Origin: Macropodus opercularis
Taxonomy: Eukaryota > Chordata > Actinopteri > Anabantiformes > Osphronemidae
Assembly: GCA_030770545.1 (NCBI GenBank)
Contig: CM061100.1
Coordinates: 7,654,501-7,718,500 of the forward strand
DNA length: 64,000 bases
Reading direction: 5' to 3'
This document shows, in pieces, positions 35,744-47,700 of this stretch (positions are counted from its first letter, which is position 1; every line of letters starts with the position of its first letter). The position numbers were made by a program, and so were the translations under genes. The notes beneath the pieces were generated by a model. The model was given only the letters and a program-made list of their open reading frames with translations, was not told where the DNA came from and made no database searches.

Positions 35744-38700
35744 CTGAAAAGCAAAACAACATGTAAGATATAACTGATCTTAGATCCACTATTGACCTTT
35801 ATTTGCTAGCTAAATGTAGGATAAACTTTGAGTGTATGCGTGCCAAGCACTTAAATACTAAACGTGACTAAGATTCAATACATTTCCAGGATAAGTGATT
35901 TAAAGCTGGCAAATAATAAATATGTATTTTGTAGGTCATCTCTGTGCTGAGTTATAGAGAGCAACTAGTCCTAAAGGGACAAAATGACACCACAGACATT
36001 CGATTTTATATTTGCCTTCAAACCGAAAAGCTGCGCTATATGCTGCTGTCTCCAAACCTTTGATTTCCTTCACATTTAATAATGCAACTTGTCACAGACA
36101 CAAACGTACGTCATACGGTCCAGTAGTATTTACTAGCCTTGTCAAAACAACCCGTCAGAATCTGTGTTGTTACAACCCTCCAATTAAAATGATAACGTTT
36201 CAAAGTCAGTGTGGAAAAACCAAAGATAAAACAAGCAAAACTTCTCAAAACCCAACCAGAAAACAACTTAATGCCTTTTGGCTTTTTTTCGCTCCATCAC
36301 AGTTGTTTCATTCCCACTGCCTCCAATAGTCCCTCTGGAGTTTCTTCTATAGAAAAAACCCTGTGTGCCCAGACCGTACAGAGATGGGCCAGGAAAACAT
36401 TCATGTTTATCAGACTGAGCCCTAACTGTTTCCACAGATGTCAATCAGACAAAGTGGCTGTGACCAGTCCAATTAGGGAGAATGGCCAAAATAGAAACAA
36501 GTGGACAGACTGAGAACTGGTCAACTCACAGAGAAAAAATGAGGCATCACTATCAAAACAGGTCCTTAACTGGCAGAGGAACTTAATACATATAATGTTA
36601 TGTTATCACTGTCAGTACAAAATAACCATTTCCATTTTGAGTTTAATGAGTTTGCATTTCACATGGGTTGCTGATTTTTTATCGGTCACGTAATTATTTC
36701 TTTCAGATTGTGATGCTGCTGGTAAAACATTTAGCTTTTTTTTTTTATTTCTCCCACTTGTATGTAAATGTTCTCTGACCTGCTTTTGGTTTCAGCACTA
36801 CTTTTTCACTTGTATTCACCTCTCAAGCATGTGACCACTTTAATTTTGCAATTCTTGTAAATTGCTGTGGTTTCCTCTGAAGAGTAACTTTTTGTATATA
36901 GGAACTCGGTGCTGTGCCTGGAATCTCCAATTTACAGGCTGGATGCCTTTAGTCTGTGTTTACAAGTACCCACGTGAGTGAAGTAATTCTTTAGAACAGT
37001 GAGTTGTGCACAACAATCTGGCAGGAGAACTGAAATATCACTGAGCCACAATGATGATTTTAGGACAGCATGAAAATAGACCAAATGGGAGGTTTAGATA
37101 CTCATTTGGAGACAAATACTGAAAATATGCTGAAATGAAGAAATCCTACATAGCTGGAACAAAGGCTGGACCCCACACCCGAAGCCCACAAAAGCAACTT
37201 GAAGCCAATCTAAAACGTGGTATTTGAATCGTCAAGAAAAAAACCCAACATATCCTTGCATTCAATGTAATTTTCCCTTAGCCTTGCATGTATCTATTTA
37301 CCACGGACTGACGACCACACAGAAACCTGTGTGCGTGTGCGCGCAGCCATTCGACCATGACTTGTCAATTAGCCTGGAAGAATGGTGACGTAACACGGGT
37401 CAAAAATAAGGTTAAATAAACAGAACACACACTTTGCTAATGCTGAAAAAAAGTGGGTGTCAAATTCAAAAGGTACCCCCCCAACACACACACACACACA
37501 CACACACACAAGAGCTCGGACGTTTGTAGTATGTGTGTTCTTATAGTGTGTTTGTGTGTGTCTTACCTGGAGTGATGATTATGCTTTGGGCCTCTTTAAT
37601 CATATCAACAGTCTGATCAGTGTTAACCTCTGTGTGTGTCCCTGTGATCTCCATGGGCTTTCCTGTCCCTGTGGAGGATGTCCCGTAGCCTCCCAGGATC
37701 ACATTAGCAAGTGAACGATTCATGGCCTGGGGAGAAGGATTGAAGTGTTGAATTTCCATTTTCATATCGACCACATCACTAGACTGTTTACAGATAATTG
37801 TGGCAACACAGAAAAATGGGAATGGAAACTTGCTAAACCAACACACACTCCAACGAGGAACTCTACTTTCTTACTATGATGGTAACGCTAGAGTCCCTCC
37901 TGGTGGACAGGAGAGGAAGAATCAAGAAAAACGTCACGCACATGTGACTAAAAAGTTCACGGTGGTGAAATCTCCAACATTTCAATGTGTGCTTGTTCAA
38001 GTAAGAGCTGCTCCACTTACCACACACATAATATATGACAGAATGGCTCCAGATGACCCGATGAGCGCTCCAACGATGGTCAGCAGATTGTTATTGAGCA
38101 GGAATCCCTCGGCACAAAGGGCCCAGCCTGAGTAACTGTTCAGTACGGTGATGACCACTGGCATGTCTGCGCCTCCAATGGCTGCTGTCAAGGTTACACC
38201 CTGAAGCACAGAAGACAAAAACAGGAACTGGATTGATTCCTGTTTATAACTACAACAGAATTTAGTGAAAAGCTCACCAAGTTTGAAAATCAGCTAAAAA
38301 AAAAGAAAAGTCAGATGTAAAGGAAACAATTTATAACCATATTTAAACCGATACTCTCTCCATTAGCTAAGTGATGTGCTATCAGTATTTCACTGGACTG
38401 CTTTCACAGGATAGAAAACTGTTTTCCACATCAAGAAACATATTTCACAATCAGTTGAACTTGATCTCAGTCTCTCTATCATCTGAACAGGTTTCATCTT
38501 AAAAGAGCCAACAGTAGTTAACAAACCAGCAGCACGATCCAGGAGTCTGTGCTAATCTTCCTTTTCCAATTTGCACAAGTGCACATCATGAATTTATAGT
38601 TTTGGAAACTTGTGCAAGTGAAATTATGCTAAAGACTGATTAGAAACCAGACACTGCTATTCTAACCTGTCAGTGAAACTATATGCAGTGGATTCCTCTA

Positions 38701-41700
38701 GAGACTCCTTCATTCTAGGATTGAGTCCATTGGCTGTTTCTTTTAAAAAATGTAAATTCTGTATAGATTATTAGCATATACAGTATAATAAATCAAGTCA
38801 CGCATGCATTTTTACGTTGTAACAAGCATGACTCAACAACAGTGATGCACCATATAAGGACAACTCTGCTACACTCCAAACGAATTTACAGTCAGCTGCT
38901 GTTTCCTGGACAGGAAGCATAAGCATATTCTAGTCTTTTTAGATTAAGTACTATATTTCAGTTCATATTCAGATTTTCTTCTCCAAGGACCCCACTGAGT
39001 GTAAAAACAAACCACACTTATATAAAATGCATACCATGACAGCAGAGAGAGCAGAGACGGAACCGAGACAGGTGAGGCCTGTGGTGTAGCTGGGATCCAG
39101 CATGTAAGGAATCATCCCACCAACGCTAGCTGCTAGGAGACCAGCGTTGAGAGCGTGGCGGGCAGGGAGAATCAGGGGAGCGCTGTTTAGCACGCCTACG
39201 TGATGCGATGAAAGGGACAGGATGGAGAAGAAAGTTAGGGATAAAAAGACCCACTAATAAGAACAACTGCTAATAACCTCTTTGTCATTCAACTGTGACA
39301 TTGTAAAAAAAAAATCTAATGGTTAACTTTTATGTAGGTCCGATCATTCGAACACATGGGACTTGATATTAGCTGAATGTCATGTTCATGCATAATCTGT
39401 TATTATAAAACACGTCTGGCCAAATTAAAGTGTGGCTTCTAGGTTTGGTGCCAGCACATGAACCTGATCAACTCCTATTTTTCTTTGCTTTTCACAGCAG
39501 GCAGCGCCGAGTCTGATGCATCCGATTATACCTTGCTGAATACAGTCTAGTATGGCCAAGCTGTCACAGCATGGGCATAAGCAAGCATCTGCCAAGTGTA
39601 AATGTCTGATTCCCAAGGAGTGCTAAGTATACAGCACTGTACAGTATGTACTTCACTCACCTTGCAGCTTTCCATATGCCACCAAAGAGCCACTGAAAGT
39701 GATTCCACCTATGAAGGTGCCAAGGTATGCAACTATCTTGGTGAGGTTCGCTGCAGGGTCTGTGGCAAAGTGTGGGTACTCAAGCATGTATTCAGCGACA
39801 CAGGTGAGCACGGCAGCCAGCCCCACCAAGCTGTGGAAGGCAGCCACCAGCTGGGGCAAATCAGTGATCTGGATCTTCTTAGCAATGGCCAGACCTTGAG
39901 AGTGAGATAGAAAGAGTGGTTGGAATTACAAATAGACACATTGTAGTGTAAGACACTCACACGCAAATAACATGCAAAACACATGTGCATCAACACCTTC
40001 TGATGGCTGCTGGGAAGTGGGTTTATCTGCGAAGCCAGGTGTTGCTGATAAAGCCAGTTTTAGAAAAATTCCTTGTTTGTGAGTAGGTCTGTTCTTCAGT
40101 GAGTGTGTGTGTGTGTTTTGCAGAAAGCTTTACAGCATGGCCATATTGGAAAAGAGCATTATTGTCTGGCTGGATAATTTATTCTAAGTTTCAGCTTTGT
40201 TACTGGAACAGTTAGCCTTTAATTGATTAAACTGTCCAGAAAGAAAAGAGGAAAGTAAGTGATACATGACGCTGACCACTGTGACGGACCTCCGCAGTGT
40301 GGTGTGTGGTGAGGTATTAGTCATAATGTGTTTGATGTAAACATCACAGAGTCTCTGCACTCAACACACCTGCTGCCTAATCTGGCCAGGATTGGAATAT
40401 GTGCACACATAAACACATGTATACTAAAGGAGACTTTCCATCTGCTTTAACACATTTCTGCAATTATTAGACTTGTTTATGGCTCTGCCTACTTATTCTT
40501 TTCCTGTAAATACACAGACTCACCTGCAGTGCCACCTACAGCCATGGCTGCACTCATCTGACTTAGGAGCTCAGGACTTGGTTTAAGAGCGCCCAGAGTG
40601 GCAGCAATGCCCCCTGCGACCCCCATCATACCCAAAGTATTACCAACGCGAGCTGTGGACTGGTTAGAAAGGCCAGCCAGGGCCCCGACACAACACAGTC
40701 CTGAGCCCAAGTACATCATCTGGCGAGAGAGACGGAGAATGGAAAAAAGGGGTTATTGATTGAGGGACCACAGGATGGAAAAAAGGCCAAATAATTTACT
40801 TGGAAGTTCCTGCACAACATCTGGGCAAACAAAAAAAAATCCATCTGCAGGATGACTAGCTGACTTTTAAATGCTCACGGGCTGTTTTACACCATCTCTG
40901 AAGGACAAAGAAAATGGTATCTGTAGGAAACCACAAATACAACCTCAAACTAAACACCTGGATGTGGCGTAAACATCCTCTCAGACCTGTTCAATGTTGT
41001 ATCCAGAGTGCAGAGCAGCAGCATAGCCTCCAACAAAGACACCACTAGGGAGCAGATAGAGGTAGTTGTGCTCTGGAGGATCAGTGGGACGCTTGAACAT
41101 ATCCAACATCTTCTGAGTGACCAGGAAACCACCTGGATGAAAGAGGGGAGAGTGAATTCATCTGTTCATGTTTAAAAGAAGCTTTACACAACCAACCATC
41201 GGTAATATGCAATAAAACCAATAATAAAAATGCAGCAAGAAGCAACATGAAATTGACAAGGTATCTAAAAATCTATTTCAGGCCAACTGTGCTGCCAATC
41301 CCAATAATCAGGAACGTGAGTCTTCTTTATGTCAGTGTAAATAGTTCCCATAGGAAACCTCAAAAGTGTCAAACAGCGACTAGACAGTGTCTCACAGCTT
41401 TACAGCAGGAGCTCACATTACCGTGTGCAAGTCTCCCCTCTTCTTGTGGCATGTGGCCACACACGGGGGTGAATCAGAGGTTAGCACATTTTTATTTTCC
41501 AGGTCATGTAATTTTAGTCTAGTTAAACATGTAATAACAATAAGAAGAAGAAGACTGCTATTTTTACAGAGCAAGCTGAGTCCGTTTATTAATATGGAGG
41601 AATGTGCATATATTTGCAGGATGCAATCTTTTCTTTTGGTTTGGAAACACTGAAGCAAAGCAGCAGCCAAGTCCACCTGAAACTATAACTAGAAGTCATA

Positions 41701-44700
41701 GTAGTTGGTGGAATTACACCCAAGTCCATTATGATATATAATTTTGGCCCCCTCCTTAATGTAAGTAGACCAAATCACCAATTACAACTTTGTAAAAGTA
41801 GGATGTATTGCATTAGATTTTATTTATTTTGTACCTAATAAAGTGGCCAGTGAGTGAATTATTATTATTAGGCTACTGTAACAGGCAACTACTAATATAA
41901 ATTTTGACTGATTGATACTAAGAGATCACAGCCTGTATATTCTGGTTTCTCAAGGAAGTGCTAAAAGGTGGTTTTCCAGAAGAACATCCCGCTGCAATAA
42001 CAGGAAAATATAACATTTTTATAAAATCTGGCAGCACAGACTGTGGGCTGTGAATATTTTTAGCTCTGGTGCAGTGTTTTCCAATGTGTTCCCCTATCTT
42101 ATGACTGCGGAGACACAAAAAGAACAAGAAGGCACAACCGGACCCGTTACTTAACACAATCCAAAAGATTTAAGGGTCTGCAGTGATTCATCGTTTTTGT
42201 TTGCCTGTTAAATCGGGGATACTGTAAGAAAATAGGAGTCTCTGTAAAGTTGCTTTAACATACTTTTATTAATAATAAAACTATAGGTTTGAACAGCAGT
42301 GACACAGACTAAGGGGCTTTTGATTTGTGGCAGGATTCACAGCTTTAACTTCGTGTTCTGCACCTGTCGTGCACAAAGCTATTTTATCTCAACTCAGTAT
42401 CTTATGGCGTTTTCCTTACAAACACACGCACCCACACAGAGCCGAACCAATTAGGCTGTTAACTACTCATCTGGCTGCACCACAGACGCCCCGAGTGTCT
42501 AGCTGTGAGCTAATAGGAGAAATAAAAACTAATTCATCGCTCAGCCCTGGAGGCACAGTGTGTTTCCCAGGATGATTAGAGAGTGATGAGTATTATAATG
42601 ACGCCAGGAACATGTTGTCATTGTAAGGAGAATTATTAAAGGCTATAGCGGGAACGTGTGTGTGGTCTGAGCCAGAGCCACCAAGTCGGAGCAGGTGGGT
42701 AGAGAGGGCAGCTGCAAAACTTGGTCGAAGGGATGTTATTGTACAATCAATATAAAACACTTCAATCTTCAACTAAGGCTGATATTTTATTGGCTAAAGG
42801 TTGCTGTAACTGGCTGGGACCACTACGAGATGCCTGTGTGCCGGCGACTCACCAGCAATGTTGACCGAGGAGATGAAGGCAGCGAGCACGGCCAGTGTCT
42901 CCGCAGTAGATGTTGGGGTGTAGCCGCCTCCCATCAGGGACAGACCACCCACAGCCGTTAGACCTGCACAAGAACAATATTTGGGTACTCATGAACCTCT
43001 ATAGTCTTAAAAAACAAGACACTGAAATCTCTGGTGAAGATGTTTCAGAAACAACAATGGCTCTCAACAGAACATGCCATTTAAAGAAGTGAATCTTGAC
43101 ACGGATAACTGTTTAACCAGGACATTTATAAGCAACCTATAGGTGTCTTCCTAACTCTACTGTGTTTACTTCGCAGATTGGAAAAAGATTCAGAGATTAA
43201 AAAGAAAAAGAGTGTGTTTGTGTTTACGAAAAGAGGCTCAGGAAAGCTTGATAACATCATTCCTGTAATGACTTACAGGCAGTACGACACAAAAGAACCC
43301 ACACGTCCCCAGAGCCGGCACTCACACGCACTTGGTTGTGTGCTATTTGTATTGAATAACACGTAGTGTGTGTGTACACGTGTTTGTGTAAATGTCACTA
43401 CTCTTTCAAATGAGGCGTATTGAAAGTTTGACCTTTTCGAAATCTTTTTTGTTAGATATCAGCTCCCAAAAAGTTTGTGCTGCCAAAATGCCTCAATTCA
43501 TTTGACAAATTCTACAAACTAAACAGAGGATAATTTTGAATTTGACATCTGGATTGTGTTTTAGTTCATTGTGTGTCTATAAGACATACATTGCTACTAT
43601 ACTTTTAAAATACTGTTCATCCATTCATCATTTTTAACTGCTCAACCAGAAGGATCTGGTCTAAATGCTTGTGATTTCTTTAAGCTGGAGATCAGTTTCA
43701 TTCCCACTAGAGTTAGTTGAACATCTGATGGCCTCTAACTAAATACTAAGAATGAAGCATTAAGGCAGAACACCTTTATGTACATTAATCACAAAGTTAC
43801 TGTGCTGCTTCAACAATAATTACGTTTACAATAAGCTTTAAAGCTCACACCAAAACAGAACTTTAGGTTTTTAAAATTGTATTGTATTGTAAGTTGGGTT
43901 ATGACATCCTTACTGGAGAGGGGAGATGCAGCTAAGTTTACTATATAAAAAAAGTTAAAATGCTGATTAAAGGGGAGTCTGCCACCACAGAGTAGCCAGA
44001 CAGAGTCAACAGGCATCAGTGGACGCACGGTGTATGTACAGGACACTGGGTGGGCCAGTATCCTGTAGGGATGTCTCTTTGTCTGTACCCTGGTCCCTTA
44101 CACTTTTCAGTGTGTAGTCAGGGCTCTCAAGTAGATTAAAGCATTTCAGTCAGACACCAGATAAAGAGGCTTCAATGGGAGCCAGTCGATCTAAAACCAG
44201 TGTCTGATGAATTTAAGATCACCCAGCAGTCAGTCACCGGCTGTAACACTATGATCAACCCATGAAGAATATGACTGTATCTTGCCATAAATTCCAGTAT
44301 GATTCCCTAATGTCTGTGTGCGACTTATGTGTGTGTGTGTGTGTGTGTGTGTTTCTTTATGATTTCTGCCAACAACAGTATTCTGCTGGTCTCACTGTTT
44401 CCATAACCGCAGTCAGTCAGTGACAGAAAAAAAAGGTAATAAGGCCACGCCAAGTACAAGGGGGAAAATACCTGGACTGGGAGGGAAGGGAGACAAAAGG
44501 AGAAGAGGACAGACATCATGGACAAAGAGATGAAAAGTAAACCAAAGTCATTGCAAAAAGGTGTCAACTTTTAAATGCTCCAAACACTAAATACATTAAA
44601 TGATATTTGAGTGAATGAAGCCGGAATAAATCTGGCCTTTAAAACTGACGCTTTGTGGCCTGATGTCCGGCCCTGTGCAGGAGTAAATGAGGGAAGGCCT

Positions 44701-47700
44701 CCCTTCACACTCCAAAGTCCCAGATGTTGTGTTACTTCCTACGCCAGTGTGGGTCTTAGGTGTGATCAAAGCCAAAAGAACACACACAGGCATTTACTCC
44801 TCTAACCTCTTAACCCCTCTGTGTTAAGTTGCAGTTGACAATAAGGACGCAATCTTTCAAGTTTTTATGTGGCCCCTGCACGCCTGTGACGACCTGCTGG
44901 ACTGACACCCTCTGGTCGAAAATAAGGTTAATGTCAGTTTTCTGCTAGATTTCAGATCACTATTTCAGGCCCACCTTGTGCCTATGGCTAGTACGTTCAC
45001 CTCTCACAATAATTGCTTCATGTCGTCAAGCAGGAAACACAACTAACCTGAGATGGCGTTGGTGACAGACATGAGCGGAGAGTGCAGAGCGGGAGTGACC
45101 CCCCACACTGTGTGGTATCCCACGATGCCAGCCAAACCAAAGGTGGTGACCATCTGTGTGAAGGCAGCGTTAGGAGCCGACAAACCCAGAGCCAGCAAGG
45201 TAGAAACACCTGACAGAGACGAAATAGTTAAAGAACAACAGAATCAGACACATTTTAGTCCAACACTTTAGAACATGAAATTAGCTTATAATAAAATATA
45301 AGTGACACTCCTGTTTGTCTGGTTACATTTATGACACTGCTTGCATCTAAACCAGATTAGCTCTGACTAAGTGTTTAAACTGAATGAAATAGAAGCTAAT
45401 GAGCCGGCAACCAGAACTAACTAAGCACCAAGTTCTCACCCTTTAAAAAAAGAGCAGCTCACATCAGTAGCCGTGTGATGACGAGAAGTAGGAGACGCCA
45501 GAAACTAAACAGTGTGAAGCACATTAACTGCATGTGGTGCACTTACACAGAGAGCTGCGTGGCACCATGAGAACCACTCACTACAGCCCTACTTCAAACA
45601 AACACTCAGCATGACACTGTTTTTACAATGCACACTTCCTGACACTAACAGGGTGTATGTGTCTGTGTGCTTGTAACATGTTCTGTCACTTCTTGCCTCC
45701 TGTGCACATTCCTGCATTGATCTGAAAAGCTGGTTACTATCCCATCCTTCACCTTGTGGCAGGCCTCGACCTCCTTCAGCTACGCTGAACTTCATTAATG
45801 AACACTTAGGTCAGATTTAGCATGGCCTTGTCCTGCGGAAAACCCGGTTTACTAACTAACCTCCAGTGTATATGCTAGCACTTGTGAGAGTGGCCCTGAA
45901 GGGGGAGATCTGTGAAGCTTTCTCTGCCGCCAGTTCCTGGACAGTCTTGGTTTTAGGAGGAGCAGCAGTTGGCAAATTGTTGGGTTGAGGAGCAGGGAAC
46001 AGGTTCTTTCCATTCTGAAAATTACAATGAATGGACAGATACGGTTAACATGTAAAAAATCAGGAAGAGGGAAAAGAACAGAAAATTCAATCTTCTCCAA
46101 CTATTATATTAAAGTCTCACATCACAGTAACGTACCAAAGAGGAGGAAGGTCAGAAAGATATCGCATGAGAGTCACTGTTAGTTATATCAGCAACATCAA
46201 ATGATATCTATTAAGAGCCGGTTTGAACGTTGCTTAAATTCCCTGATCTGATTACCTGCTTGTCTACATGACATCTGTTGCACATAGAAATCTGTGAAAT
46301 ATTAGACCCTGCTGTCAAGATCAAAGCAAGCAAACTAATGATCTGTAGGAAGAGTAAAGTAATATCTGTATTTCAGCATAATTTATAAGATGTATCACCA
46401 TTGTTGTGATTAGATATGGTCATAATACTACAATACACTTATGTATTATCTTAGTTTACTTTAAAACACAACATAGTTTAAAAACAAATCAGCAAATATT
46501 TTAACATTACTGTAAATTTGACTTAATATACAATCATTCCATTTCCATAAAGTTCCAATTCACAGTTCAGTGGCTTCAAGCTATCTATACGACCAAAAAC
46601 GACCAAGCCCAAAACTGTCCAAGACTAGAAAATCTGAGTCATTTATGATCTATATACTGAACCGTCACCCCAGTCTAGGGTCTCACTCTGGAACAGGTTT
46701 TCGCCTGCCTCAGACTGCGTATGACTCAGAATGTGGTTGAATCAATCAGGTCTCCTCAAAGAGTTAATTGTTTCCCATGTGCGCCGTTAAACCCCTTTGG
46801 CCAACTTTAACTGGGCTCAAACTGGCTTTTCTTAAACCACTGTACCACAAAGGCCCAAATGATGCCGTGCTGGTAGGCTGCAGGTTACATCATGTTCTGT
46901 CCCCTCTGCCAGAGCTCACCAAGCCTTTATGTGCTTGGTCTTGGTAATCTAAAACATTAACTTTGTTAAATACAACACACACTTTTAGAGTTTTACCCCA
47001 AACTATTTTACTACAAGTGATAACTATGTTGCTGCCTCATCGCAGTAAGGTGAGAATAGTGTGACGTTGACATCTAGTGGCTGTGGCAAAGACCTGCAAG
47101 GCATTCTACCGTATTCCTAATATACTGTCACTGTATAAAACCCTTGTTTCTGTGATGCAACCAGTCCCAACATTAATGTCCACATACATTTATTGTGTCA
47201 CTAGGTACATACAGCACTAGAAGAGCCTCATACTGTACCTGCATGACAATAGATCCTCTGACAACGTGATCCATGGTCCCATAGTCAAACACATCCTTGA
47301 CTTCAAAATGAAAGCTCTCCTTGTCAGGGCTGATTGCCCGCAGCAGCTTAGTGATGTTGTTGGAGTACAGCGTGCTGGACTGTGTTGGCAAACGGCTAGG
47401 CAGGTCTGTGTATCCGATATGGGTTACGCCCTTAACAAAGAAGTAAGGTAACAATTTTTAAGTGAAAGACATTGCAAACGGAAAAGGAAGAAGGATATGA
47501 ACGCGTACTGACCTTGTACACCGACAGCTCACCAGGTAATGTGGTCTCAATATTTCCCCCAGCCTCAGCAGCTAAGTCCACCACCACAGACCCGTCCTTC
47601 ATGCTCTCTACCATCGGCCTGGTGATCAGGATGGGTGCTCGCCTACCTGAAACAAAAGACCAAAGACTTAAAATGAATCAAAGCAAATTACAATTTGTCA

